Shown here in pieces: positions 25,298 through 36,594 of a DNA stretch of 64,000 nt. Positions within the stretch are counted from its first letter, which is position 1. Each line of letters opens with the position of its first letter. The notes beneath the pieces were generated by a model. It searched no databases. It saw only the letters and a program-made list of their open reading frames with translations, and was not told the origin of the DNA. A program made the translations under genes and the position numbers. Location of the stretch: the NCBI GenBank assembly GCA_025738555.1, contig JAOVFP010000008.1:2914001-2978000 (forward strand). Reading direction: 5' to 3'. The DNA is from Cyathus striatus (lineage: Eukaryota; Basidiomycota; Agaricomycetes; Agaricales; Nidulariaceae).

Positions 25298-25355
25298 CAA
25301 AGAATAAATAAATGAGTCGATTGAGATGTCCATCCGATCTGGGGTGTTCTAAGGT
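25298..25355 (-). repeat. Dispersed motif, copy 1 of 3
   Basis: About 58 bases starting CAAAGAA and ending GTTCTAAGGT, related to 32401-32459 and 41738-41799 with the same order of short matching words (GAGTC, TTGA, TG-x-G-x-GTTCTAAGGT). All three lie in or next to mobile DNA. The minus-strand translations resemble one another weakly, which hints at a lost coding exon. Confidence 0.5.
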
Positions 25356-25803
25356 GAGAGGGAAAATTGATTAGATTCTGTAGTGTAACTACAGAGATTT
25401 ATATACCAGAAAAACCAATAAATCTAAACTAAGTAAGAGCAATTGTATCGGATGAAGAATGTAAAAGGAAAAGTGTGAAACATTAGAAATAAATAGGAAA
25501 CTCAGTAAGATAGTCCAATGTGTTGAGGTTTGCAAGGAGACAAGTTTTCCAAACATCAGGGTCTGGTGTCAGTGCCGATGTTGGAGCTATTTTGAGAGTT
25601 CAATGTGTCACAGGAGTTGGGTATAATGTCGGAATGGTGAATGAAGAGGTATAATTTGAGGATAGTACGAGGAGAGCGAGCAGGAAGGAGAGGATAGGTT
25701 GAGATGAGCGGAACGTGTATGAACACATCAATGATGCGTGATGCGTGATTACGTAATCCGATTTGGAACACCTTGATATGTCGGATAATTCCTGAATCGC
25801 ATC

Positions 25804-25825
25804 ACAGGCATTTTGCCTGCTCTAC
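25804..25825 (+). repeat. Hairpin-CTCTAC motif, copy 1 of 4
   Basis: CAGGC-attt-TGCCTG hairpin followed directly by CTCTAC. Related copies are at 33114-33142, 42835-42856 and, on the other strand, 55811-55830. See the findings for the interpretation as an element end. Confidence 0.55.
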
Positions 25826-27556
25826 ACTACTCAGAAGTGTCGACTTTGTCGACAAAAACCTTGCTTGCACTTATTAGGAAAACAAAAAGTAAGTAAATGA
25901 CATAGATTTGTCTGAGACTCTGAGATAAGGAGTACATATTAGGTAGAACATTAATAAGCAGTATGTCTACTAGAGGATGTAATACATTTATCAAGTTTGT
26001 GGGATTCCATAATGGTGTAAGGAGGAGGAGGGAATATAGTATGAATTGCAAATAGCAGTGTATCAAATACGAGGATAGTTAGAATGGTTACCTTGTAGTG
26101 GATGATAAGTGAGTTCGAAAACATCTCCAGCCTGATGACATGAGCAAAGTCTGTGTTTGCTGGCTGATGCTACATTGCATTATATAGTACCATAGCTAAA
26201 ATCTCCCTTTATTAATACTATATAGGCTTCCACCTATGGTATAGAGCTGCATCTAGCTCGCTCCCCATGCTACGTGTTGCTATGGAATGCCAGTGACATT
26301 AAGTGGCATACAATGGAGCACTATGGATACTTCTGAGCACACTGCAAGTTGCTAGTGTATTTCGAAAATATTATTGCTTCTTGCTTACAATTTTGCAGCT
26401 TAAAACAAACAATAGAAGTATTATATACTTACATACACATAGAACATATACAGTATAAGTTTTCATTACTGAAATATACCATACCATCCTTCACACTTCA
26501 GCCCACAGCCCCTTGCCATGACATATCACTTTCCAACACCCCAACCACATATGTTTACTCTCACCACCCTCTCTTTCTCTCAAAAAAAAGTGAAGATTGA
26601 ACTCACCAATCTACTATCCACTTGTCTGAAGCAAGCTGCATGCCAATGTTGCTTTCAATTGGGAAGCCCGGAGCAGGGTGTAAGTGGAGGTACACACCTC
26701 TGGATATCGTGAGCTCCTAAGGCAAGGAGTTTAGCAGTGTGAGGGAGGTAGCAGAAGGGTTAGGGGGTGGAGGGAGGTATGGAGAATAAACAAAAGAGAA
26801 AGATGAAGGATGAAAGGGGAGAGGAAGAGAAGAACTGGAGGATTAAGGAGTGAAGGTGCATATACATAAGAAAGGAATAAGAAGGAGAGGGATATACATC
26901 AAGGACTGAATAAAAGATTGGAGGAAAGCATACACAAAAGAAGGGAATACATACCATAATATACCACCCCTCCTCTGCACCTCTGAAGGTACATATTCTA
27001 ACATCAATCTGGCCCTAAAACCAGACTCTTGATTATACTCCTACTAACCCCATGCCACATTCCAGACTGGTGGTAGAGTCTTCAAGCAGTGCAGGAAGGC
27101 AGAGGATTGACATTTAGTCAACCTTGAGCTTGAGATGTGACATGGCGTCGCCACAGTTTTTGAACTGTGGTAGCCATACCTCTATGTTTTTAGTAAAAGA
27201 AATAGGATGGTTGTAGCTAAGAAGGTAGATACAACTTGAAGACAAGACTGGCAGTGACTCAGACATGGCGAGGCTGAAACAAAACAATGACATAAGCAAT
27301 AAGGAACATGCACGCATAATGCAGCGAATTGTCAAAAACAATGCTTGAGCAACCCCACTAATAATAAAAGGAGACAGCAAATCCTGATATAGCGGGAGAA
27401 GAAGCTTTACTCACCTTACGCATTGCTTGCCTTGTGCTTTTGCTCTCTGCCAGCAGCCTGTCAAAGGGCCAAAAAAAGGTGAAGGAGAAAGGAGTCTAGG
27501 GGAGCAGAGCAAGAACAAAAAGAAGAGGACAGATGTTGTACTGCATTCTCTGTTTG

Positions 27557-27573
27557 AGAGAGAGAGAGAGAGG
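27557..27573 (+). repeat. GA dinucleotide microsatellite
   Basis: A run of about eight GA units inside the CNNM insertion. Confidence 0.8.
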
Positions 27574-28084
27574 CCGGAGAAAGAGGGAGAACAATTGAAA
27601 ACAGGTGACCAGTTGATTGTTCACCCAAACTTCGATACTGAAGTTATCACAGGCCTCAGGACGAATCAGAACACAATGTGAACCACCATTTCCCAAGAAG
27701 TACAGGACTGTCTCCTGAGTCCTCCAAATTAACCCCCTCGTCGGACAATACAACATGCAACAATCATCATCAGTCAGTGCAGAAGTGCGGACAACTGATG
27801 CTGCCATACTGCAAAACAATAACAAATGATCAATCAATGACCGCGCGGTGTGAAAGCAAAGCAGTTTAATGGGTTACCAAACTTCACATTTCTGTAACTG
27901 AAGAATGAAGGGGAGAAGATGTATACCTGATGCGTTAAACTCTACCATGTGCCGCGACTTATGCTGCAGCAGAAATAAAAGAGAGGAGAGCATACATAGA
28001 GGCGGCCCAGAATGAAAAAGATGAAAGAGGCAAGTTGAAAGCCTGTAAAAGAACAAAGTGTGAGGAGAGCTGAGTGAAAACAGG

Positions 28085-28205
28085 TGATCATGGGAGAGTG
28101 CATGTGAAGGTCGAAAAGTGCAACCCATCACCTTGCTTGCAAGGTTCTCTCTCAGATGAAAATAGGTTGCACTTTTCAACCCACACATGACTTCTCCCAT
28201 GGTCA
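28085..28205. repeat. 120-bp foldback
   Basis: Arms at about 28085-28126 and 28163-28205 pair over roughly 40 bases with few mismatches (shared words CATGGGAGA and GAAAAGTGCAACC). Next to the loop is ACCTTGCTTGCAAGGT, whose core TTGCAAGCAAGGT also occurs twice at the right edge of the CNNM insertion (29932 and 29991). Confidence 0.65.
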
Positions 28206-28339
28206 TGTGTTCATCGTTCCTCATTGCCTTGCGGACTTTCTTCTTTCCACCCCGGTGCTCATGGCCATGTCCTCCTTCACTCTCTGTTGACTCCCCCATT
28301 CAGCACAATCGTTGGTGGGTTTGTGGCCTTGCCGTTGGT

Positions 28340-28390
28340 CCTCTCTCTCCCTCTCCCTCTCTCCCTCTCTCCCTCTCTCTCTCTCCTCTT
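28340..28390 (+). repeat. CT-rich microsatellite
   Basis: Imperfect array of CTCTCTCCC and CTCTCT units. It creates spurious Ser/Leu/Pro-rich open frames on both sides. Confidence 0.85.
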
Positions 28391-31300
28391 TGGCCTTGTT
28401 AATGCGCTTCCTGTTTTACGGACTTGGCATTAGTACTTACTGCCAATGGGAGGAGTTACACCATCTGCCAGTAAGCAGATACCATTCTGCATTTTTTTGT
28501 TGGATAATTGGCAGGTGGCAGTTCCCCGAGCTGTAAGCCGATTCTTGTTCTTTGGGGCAATTTGTATTAACAGTTTTGGTGGACTTCGTGTTTTTTAGGT
28601 ATATAAGCTCAAATATCCCGATGACTGTATATGCTGGAACCACTTCGTCCATGCCATGAGCACGTCCAGGCCAAAGTTGTTGTCTTGCTAAGTGTAGAAA
28701 ATCCAACAGGCACGCAACGAAGATATGGCTCATTGGTAGGGTCAGTGTATCATCATCCTTCCCTCCTTCCCTTACCCCTCTCAACATGGTGGGGTCATGT
28801 CCTCTGTCTCCTCCTTCCGTCCCCTTTCCCTGTCCATCCCTTTACCCTCCACTGCCTCTCCGTCCATATCCAGCTTTTCTCCAGACTCCTCAGTGCAGAT
28901 CTTGTCGGGTTCCAAACTGCGAGCTATGCTCGCAGGCTTTGGAGTTGGTGTGTGTGGTGAAGTTGACGAGGAGGGTGAACAGGTCGATAGGGATGGGAGG
29001 AAGGAGAGAGAGTGCTGACCTTTTGATGTTGGTGTGTTTTGCATCTATTCTGATCCTTAGCCTTGACTTTTAATGTGAATTACTGCAGGACTTCTAGATT
29101 CCATCAAGTCTCCGGTTACACTTCCTTGTCAGGTTCTGTAGTGCAGAGAGTGTGATCCCTGAGCTGTAGACGAATGCCTAGGCTCAAATGCCTGAAGGAC
29201 TGTATATTGTTGATGCTTTTCTTTACTCCTAAATTTGCCTGTACCTTAGAATCAGCCTCATGTCGATTTTTAGTTCTTTGCTTGTTTACAACATTCTGTA
29301 CCTATTTAAGTAGTGGTTTACATTCTTTGAATACAAGTTCTTTTCCCCCCTTCTCTCACTTCTCAATGAACCTTATTAGGACCTGAGGATAGATGGATGT
29401 GCTATCCACTCACAAGTTCTTTGTTCAAGAACTTCCTTCAACCAGAAATCTTCTTCCACACTTTCTTCTTCCCATTGTTAACTCCAGATCTTCATGTTTT
29501 GAAACACTTGTATTCTTCAAAAAAAGAAAAAATCAACCTTCCTTATCCTCTAATACTGAAATAGCCAGTCTTACACTCCCCATACTTTATTTGCTACCTC
29601 TCTCTTTCTCTTTCCATTTGGTCTTTTATTCTCATCTACTTTGTGGTTTCCTTTACTTTTTGTGTCTGCTCCTATGTTACATGTGCAATGTCATTTGTTT
29701 GCAGTGTCAAGTGTGCCACAATACCAGTGACACCTCCCCATGCTCTGCTCCTGATATACATATCCATCAGTGTATAATTATTGTAAATTTGTTGATACTG
29801 AGAGGGTAGTTTGGAGCACTGCTTATTAATCTCAATCTCAAACTCTTAATACTACTTTTTGACCTACAATCCATACTTTAATCCCTTAAATATTTTATTT
29901 CTAATTTATTATTTTATCATTTCTTTTTATTGCAAGCAAGGTTTCCGTCGACGTAGTCGACGCTTCCAAGTTTTAACCCGGACAGAATATCTTGCAAGCA
30001 AGGTGATCTTATCTGAACATGCCTCAGTGTTGAAGTTGATGGAGAAAGGCCGTCACTGGGTCCTTGTTGTTCGTTGCCTCTTTATCTCTATCTTTTGTCT
30101 TCCAAGGGCCTAACGTTGGACATTAAGGTACTTCTGCTTGGCAATGTTGTACGTCCCCCTAAGTGTCCTATATGCCGGCCACGAAAACTCATTTTTACCC
30201 CTAGATCATCAATGAAAGTTTACCCATTTTCCTTGATTCCGCAGTACGTCGACGCTCGGGCCCTCTACAGTATTTTCGCATTCTCATTTGACTTTGTAGA
30301 TTGGAGACGGTGTCGCAGCGATTGCGATATCCACAACAGCCATCGGTGCGTACCTCATCCGTTGTCCCCTTTCATCCTCACTAACCCTACACCTTCTAGT
30401 GATCTTCGGGTGCGCACCTTTCACTATATCTCATTTGCTTACGATGTTTATGGCCTGTCTACTCTAATAGCGAGTACGTTGTCCACTACCACCTTACATT
30501 GGTTGTCTTCTAACGTGACGTAGAATCATCTCGCAGGCACTCAGTGTCCGCTATGGTCTCAGCATTGGCGCAGCATGCTCCCCCTTCGTTCTCGGAATGA
30601 TGTACCTTTTCTGTTTGTTTGTTTCCTCTGTATTCTATGCTACCTGGCTAATGCCCCCTATTAGCCCCCATAGCATACCCCACTGCCCGCCTACTTGACT
30701 ACGTCCTTGGTGCTAACGAACAACACACCTACAAGAAGGCGGAACTGAAGAGTTTCCTCCAATTCCACCGCACCGGTGAGGAACCGCTGAGGGACGACGA
30801 GATTACAATTCTGAATGGAGTGCTGGAGTTGAATACCAAAAATGTTGAATCGATTATGACCCCTTTGAAGGTAAGCATCGCAAGTACGGATTTCTTGTTG
30901 AAGCTCGGCTACTGTCATACCGTGCATGCAGACTCTAATACTCCTTTGAACGACAGGACACAGTGATACTTAGCTCTGATACTATCTTGGACCACAAAGC
31001 CGTCGACGCCATGTACGCCTCGCTTTTTCTTTTTCTGCTCTGCGATGCTAATGTTTACCCCCCCTCCCCGGCATCAGGAAAAATCTAAGTTGCCAAATTA
31101 ACAAAATTACTTCGAAATTACTGTAATATTACCTGAGATATGCCAATATTAGAGAAATTAGTTCAGATAAGTGACATTAGCCAAATTACTTAACCCCCTC
31201 CCTTATTTGTCACTTATTTGAAATAATACGGACAAGCTTAGGGAGGTATTAACACATATTAGCTCCCAATATTTTAATCTTAGATACATGTTATTTCACA

Positions 31301-31494
31301 TTAATGATTAGGCTGAAACTTGCTCAGTTTAAATAGTGCAATGTAAGATTATTATTGTATTGGAGAAGTAAAACATACATAACATAGTCTAATTATAACA
31401 CAACAACAATAAGGACATTATATGATATCCCTCTCTACAACTAGCAGCACCTCTCACTCAATATAACAGCATGATAAGCATATACTTCAAAGGC

Positions 31495-31920
31495 AGGATG
31501 CACTAGAGCAAGAGTGCAAGGGCAAGATAACAACAAAAAGACGAACACAAGAGCAGGGGCGAGAGAACAAGAGTATGGGTGAGGGCTCGAGTGCGAGCAC
31601 AAGCACGAAGGCAAGAGAACAACGAGAAGGGTAAGAGGACAGGAGTGAGGGCAAGAGAGCAAGAGGAGGCACAAGAGCGAGACAGGGAAAGGACAAGGTA
31701 GACGAAGGGTGCAAGAGCAAGAGGTTCAGATGTTGAGTGCGAGATGATGAACACAATTGCAAGTGTGAGAGCAGAAGGGTGACGGAGCAAGGAAACAAGA
31801 TGAGTGCGAGTGCGAGTGCGAGTGCAGTAACGATAATGGAAGGACTTACACTTGACAAAACACGAGCCAAGATACACCCAAACCCCAGAGGTGCAAAGTC
31901 CTAGCACAAAGGACACAAGG
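31495..31920 (+). repeat. Degenerate purine-rich minisatellite
   Basis: Short units of the type GAGCAAGAGTGCAAGGGCAA vary throughout, including an exact hexamer run GAGTGC/GTGCGA at 31802-31825. The minus-strand open frames here (Ser/Leu/Pro-rich) are products of the repeat and not genes. Confidence 0.75.
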
Positions 31921-32400
31921 CTTGAGGAAGCTAGGAAGATGTCTTGAGGGAGCCAGGACAGGAGAGCAACTCGGATAGCAAAGGAACGGCAGAAAGGAAG
32001 GGGTGGAAGGTGAGAGGGGGAAGCAAGGGAAAACTTGAAGAAAGTCGAACGAGTTGAAAGAGTTGAATGTGTCGTGTCAGTGACGTGGAATGAGTCATGT
32101 GATAATTACATCAGCTTCCCAATGATCTGATTGGCTGGCAACTTTTCGGCTAAACATCAATGGCAGCTGTCGCATTAGCAGCTCCGGCTATTTAAATCCC
32201 TTGCAACTTACAATCTCATTTCGAGCTTTGCAATTTCATTTTTCATTACAAGTAGGCTTACATAGATTGATAACTTATTGATTATTGTAACTTTTTAAGC
32301 AATTTGTAAGTGTATTTTTATGTGTTGAAACGAAGTTGAAACCATTAGAATTATATATGAGTTATGATGTTGTAAAGGTGAAAGTTGCCTTAGGCCTCCA

Positions 32401-32459
32401 CAAAGAAATGTAAGAGCGAGTCGGTTGAAGGACTGTTCAACCTGTGGCGTTCTAAGGTG
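32401..32459 (-). repeat. Dispersed motif, copy 2 of 3
   Basis: Related to 25298-25355 and 41738-41799; ends GTTCTAAGGT. The minus strand reads LRTPQVEQSFNRLALTFLCGG, the longest open version of the three. Confidence 0.5.
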
Positions 32460-33113
32460 CAAGAAGAAGTCATTAGTGTAACGGCGAGTCGTTTGGGAAC
32501 GTAACAATGATAAGGAGTCCAGGAATGAGTCCTGAGTACGTTCCAAGAGCGTTGGAGAGCGATTTACGATGAGGAAACGGGTTCTGAGACGGTGAAAGGC
32601 TGAAGACGAGTATATTTGAATAGAATATGAAAGAGACGATCGATTTAATCTGAAGTTGAGTGGGGGATAAATTCACTGGGGGGTAAATAGGGTAGATACA
32701 GGCTATTTAAAGAGAAAGATCGAGTATACTACTTAACAAGGTATAGTTCTACCACATAAATTGGGGAATGTCGGACTGTATGATAGATATAAGTTTTTGA
32801 GAGACACGGAGCTGTGGTTCGAGCTGAGAAAATAAATTTTCAGAGAGATTTTGGGGTGGGGAGGCTCGGTTGTTGCAGGAGTGCCAGATTTGGTACGATG
32901 TCGGGGTTTCTTGCACTACTTTAGTGTGGGATAAACAATAGCTTCTTCCTTGTGCGTAATTGGGGGTTTTGGCGGTGGCAGACAGCGAGGGGGTTGAGTG
33001 AAGCGGTGAAGAGAACGATAAGAAAGACGTGTCATGCGCGAGCCGTAGTTTGATGCGTCGGTTACATAGTGGTCACGTGACTTGACCGTTGTACTTCGAG
33101 AAAAGTCAAGTTT

Positions 33114-33142
33114 TGTAGTGCAGGCGGAACGCCTGCTCTACA
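33114..33142 (+). repeat. Hairpin-CTCTAC motif, copy 2 of 4
   Basis: Best copy: TGTAG and GCAGGC pair with GCCTGC and CTACA around a GGAAC loop, one T-T mismatch in the stem. Confidence 0.65.
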
Positions 33143-34701
33143 ATGTGTATGCAATACTTACAAAACTCAAGTAGATACATGCTATGTACAACTCAGATAT
33201 AGTAAAAATCAAAATAAGTACTGAATTCAACTGCTCTAAACAGGTTTGAATAAAATGTATACACATTACTTGTTGATTGCATGTACTGAAATAAATGATA
33301 TTTAGTTATTACTAGTTGCAATTAGTTACTGCTGGTAACTTCTTTTAACTTATTAAAGCTTACTTGCACCATATCAGTGAATATAAGGCCATATAAGCAA
33401 AGATTAGAGGTAATTAGGTAATGGGTACCCCTTATTATACTAATCTCGCTAATTTGGCACCTGAGGTTTTTGCTGATGCCCCCTATAGCCTACTGAGCGG
33501 TTACTCCCGATTCCCAGTCCATGAACCTGGGAATCCCCTTGCATTCGTTGGGCTTCTTCTCATCAAGAAGGTGCGTTCTCTCATGACAGAGCTGGGAATC
33601 GCCGCTCACGAATTGCTACGTTATTCTTTTCCGCCCCTCATCGGTGCGGTCCTCCTTCCTTCCCATTGTCGCCGTTTCACTTCTGTACCCACAGCTTCTG
33701 ACATATGACCCATCGAAAGCACTTCCCGTCTCCTCTTTCCCTTTGTCTATCCTCCCCGAAGCTCACCCCAGCATTAACTGTTTCCAAGCGTTGGATTACT
33801 TGTAAGTTTCACATGCTGATGGTGTCAAGCGCGCGCTATTCACTAGACTGATTCTATTTGATAGCCAAACTGGCCGCGCTCACATCTTGCTCATCAGCCG
33901 CACACCCGGCAAGGCCGGCGGTGCAATAGGTGTTATCACACTTGAAGGTAGGTGCAACCGCTGCTTTTCTTCTACCGTACTCTAACCCGTGCATTCCATG
34001 TAGATATCATCGAGGTACATTTCCTCCACATCTGTTCCTCCGATCTATCAAGTGCTGACATCTCAATGTAGGAAATCATCTCTGAGGAGATCGTAGACGA
34101 GACAGATCGCTACGAGGATAATCAAAGCAAGAGGCGCGCAAAGAGGGCCACGACAGCTGCTATCATGCGAGGGTAGGTTTTGTTTTTGCTTCGTCTTAGT
34201 CCAGTCACTGACCTCCGAGTCTTCTCATTCCACCCCTCCCCCGCCCCATTTCCGATCACACTTTCTCCGATCACGCATCAACAGAATCGTCGAGCGAGAA
34301 CGCAGAAGGGACTCCAGTCTTGGACCTATCCCCGAAAGCGAGCGCGCCCCGCTGATTTCTCGGGCAAACAGCATCAATAGTCGATACGGAGCAGTGAACG
34401 ACGCCATCAGCGAGAGTCCCAAGCAGACATAGTACGCAATAGCCTTAAAGCAAAATCCTACATAGCAAGTTGTGATATCCAAAATGACGCATTACCTCTT
34501 ACGCGTCAAGCTATCGTTTGTTTCATCTTCTCATCTTCAAGTAATCACCTCATCGGACTACATTTGCACTTGACTAGTTTACATTTCTTGTTCTATACCG
34601 GTAGCTGACGTGTGCTTCTTGTCTTATCCAGCTCCTTCACCCCCGCCTGTTGATTCATTATCGTTATTCCCGTATTCGTGTTTCGCATTCCATGTTCATA
34701 G

Positions 34702-35908
34702 TTATATATAGTTTGTAGTCATTGCATTGTTGGTCGGGTTTTGTTGTGCAGTGTGATCGTGCAAGAGGAGGTAGATAAGTATGGGTACAGTTTTGATCCT
34801 GTCAGCGGTGGTAGTGACAGATAGAGGAATTGTATGTACCTCTAGAGCGTATAGATGGGAATCATACGAGTCTGGTGACAGTTCCCGGACTGATTCTGCT
34901 AGTTTATAAAGGTAATCCTGCACCGCGTTAGTAGTAGTAACTTCTCACGACAGCACAAGATGCACCTTGTTGGGACCTGAAGGCCCAACAGTCCGCCATA
35001 TTCTATCAGCGAGCTCTTCTAATGGCTCGGATCCAACTGCGGTCCGGTGAGCCTGCGCGGAAGGGAAACCGACAAAATGGCGCACCAAATGAGGGGTTAT
35101 CGTTCCTTCCTACATAGCACTATCAACTGCACTTTGAGCTTACTTGTCTTGCGAGGGCGGAAGAAGGAACGTACGTATGCCTATAGATGACGAACGCTGA
35201 GGCTTAGAGCACGCGGAAGAAGGGAGTAGGCTTACGTTGTGTATGATGATTTTCTCATGTCCTTTGTCGTCGATTCCGTGAATGTCTAAGGTCTCCATGG
35301 TATATCCATCCTTTTCCCTGTAATCTAGTCAAGCAGGTCAGTCGGTAGTGGTGGGAGTGGAAGGAAGAGCGAAAAGGACCTAGGTAATCTCGCACTTCGG
35401 CCTCATACGCGGGGTCTATGGTATATGCTACTCCTGCGACCACTGTCAGAGTGGTATGAGATCAATGAGGTATAGGTACGCACCCCAGACTGTATCGTCA
35501 TCTGGGAAAGCATCTGCACCGGAAAACAGGTCCCATTCTTCTTTGTGTACCAGTGTTACTACTCTTCCTGGGTTCTGCGTCGATGAGGCTTTTGTGAAGG
35601 GTATCAAGTAGCTTTGACATACCTCTGGAGTTCCTCTGTGATCATGTGAGCTCTGGGCGAATCTTCGGACGTATCCTTTCAAAAATCCGGGTACTGTTAG
35701 GGCGTTTAGATGAGGCCTTTACTGTGTGGTTGATACGAAAGTAGCACCTTGGGAGATAACATGGGGTGGAGGCTATGGGACTCATAGATGAGAATTCCTA
35801 GAGACAATAATACAAATTCATCAGATAAGAACATACCTTGAAAATAAGAGAACCATACCCAAAGACGATGAAAGGACTCGATGAGGCAGTGTCTTGCACA
35901 TTCTCTCA
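34702..35908 (-). CDS. ChaC-type gamma-glutamylcyclotransferase
   Basis: Enzyme family that cleaves glutathione (or gamma-glutamyl amino acids) to 5-oxoproline. Exons on the minus strand: SSPFIVFGYGSLIFK (the substrate-binding YGSL loop), PPPHVISQ, VPGFLKGYVRRFAQSSHDHR GTPE, NPGRVVTLVHKEEWDLFSGA, VAYTIDPAYEAEVRDYLDYR EKDGY (E of the YREK stretch is the usual catalytic Glu), TLDIHGIDDKGHEKIIIHN, NDNPSFVGSEPLEELADRIW, TVGPSGPNKDYLYKLAESVR, ELSPDSYDSHLYALE. All joints keep phase with GT-AG introns. The start is unresolved: in the frame of FGYGSL the nearest upstream ATG (35911) is followed directly by TGA, so translation must begin in an unseen 5' exon or the gene has a start defect. The C-terminal exon is also uncertain. 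Role: glutathione turnover in the cytosol. Confidence 0.85.
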
Positions 35909-36594
35909 CATTTGAAGAAATAAAGTGCCTACGATCTCTTCAGCACTTGATATATTGATATATGATGGACACTGAAAGAGCCAGATGACCAAGCAAAGTG
36001 AGAAGTATCAGAAAGATCCCAGCGAGGTAGGAAGGAGGTTTGAAGGAGATTGTAATCAAGTTGTAATACTAAGCAACTCGAACAGCGATGCTTATAGATG
36101 CATCATGCATCATGATCGATTGGTGGGATGTCGCAATCGGAGATAAATGTACTCAGAGTCAGGGCCTCACTGGTGTTGACTCGGCGATAAACTAACTGTT
36201 GAATTCAAAAGAGTACTTCCTACAGAGCAACACAGACTACAATACTGTACAACTTCATGAGTTCATTAGTCCCCCAAAAATTTTAATCCTTTGACTTTCA
36301 CTATTTCGATCTCAGAAGACTAGGGTAAGAATCATAGTACTTGTAACAGCATATACCATGTTCTTTCTATCCCCAACATCATCAAAAGATTACATCTTTT
36401 GGATGCATTGAAAGTGGCTGTAATTAGATGTTTTTGATATTTTCTATTAATATAATATGTTTTTATTTATTTAAGATGTTGATAGCAGGATAACACCAAT
36501 GAAAATACCCATACTGCCTCTGTCCCATTGCATTTCTTGGTAGTACATGGACTCTACTACACAGGCCATTCCAGGACTCTTAGAACACAACCAA
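35909..36594. other. Intergenic region between divergent genes
   Basis: Shared upstream region of the ChaC gene (-) and the DUF6533 copy B (+). Nothing recognised. Confidence 0.5.

Larger units (their letters stand above)
20255..29999. mobile_element. 9.7-kb composite insertion in the CNNM gene
   Basis: Boundaries come from the interrupted reading frame: host sequence stops after codon TTG at 20254 and resumes about AAG-GTG-ATC at 30000. The insert is AT-rich and has no long recognisable gene. It contains the 94-bp triplication, an inverted copy of the junction DNA (25010-25180), a 733-bp inverted-repeat element (22510-23242), a hairpin end (25804-25825), purine-rich and CT-rich low-complexity tracts (26700-26960, 28340-28390) and a foldback (28085-28205). 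It is probably several elements nested over time. No target duplication was recognised. Confidence 0.6.
31088..33489. mobile_element. 2.4-kb insertion in the CBS-coding exon of the CNNM gene
   Basis: The host exon reads ATG-AAA-AAT-CTA up to 31087 and continues CTG-AGC-GGT-TAC from 33493; CTA is present on both sides (31085-31087 and 33490-33492), consistent with a 3-bp (or TA) target duplication. The left end AGTTGCCAAATTAAC has a weak inverted match about 25 bases inside the right end (GCTAATTTGGCACCT, about 33451-33465). Inside are a low-complexity purine-rich tract, a dispersed motif (32401-32459) and a hairpin-CTCTAC motif (33114-33142). No transposase recognised, so it is non-autonomous or composite. 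Confidence 0.7.
19934..34432 (+). pseudogene. CNNM/Mam3-type metal transporter gene split by two insertions
   Basis: One gene in three pieces. Piece 1 (19934-20254): MRFRSPTLLFLARHVL, GSPEFYSKLLISAVLVLAGG VFAG, intron, LTLGLMGLDELHL (start of the DUF21 membrane domain). Piece 2 (about 30000-31087): VILSEHASVLKLMEKGRHWV, LLLGNV, INESLPIFLD, GDGVAAIAISTTAI, EIISQALSVRYGLSIGAACS, PIAYPTARLLDYVLG, then the CBS region VESIMTPLK and TILDHKAVDAMKNL. Piece 3 (33490-34432): LLSGYSRFPVHEPGN, LLTYDPSKALPVSSFPLS, ISRTPGKAGGAIGVITLED, EEIVDETDRYED, and a basic, Arg-rich tail ending at 34432. The two gaps (20255-29999 and 31088-33489) fall inside exons. Yeast Mam3 and animal CNNM proteins act in metal (Mg, Mn) homeostasis at vacuolar or plasma membranes. 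Exon sequence is well kept, so the insertions look recent. The exact start is uncertain. Confidence 0.85.

Noticed and set aside
29393..29809. 138-codon plus-strand open frame inside the CNNM insertion
   Set aside because: AT/CT-rich, hydrophobic and Cys/Leu/Ser-rich by composition; no domain, no conserved start context.
31441..31916. Overlapping minus-strand open frames of up to 137 codons
   Set aside because: Ser/Leu/Pro-rich output of a degenerate purine-rich minisatellite; three frames are open at once, which is typical of repeats.
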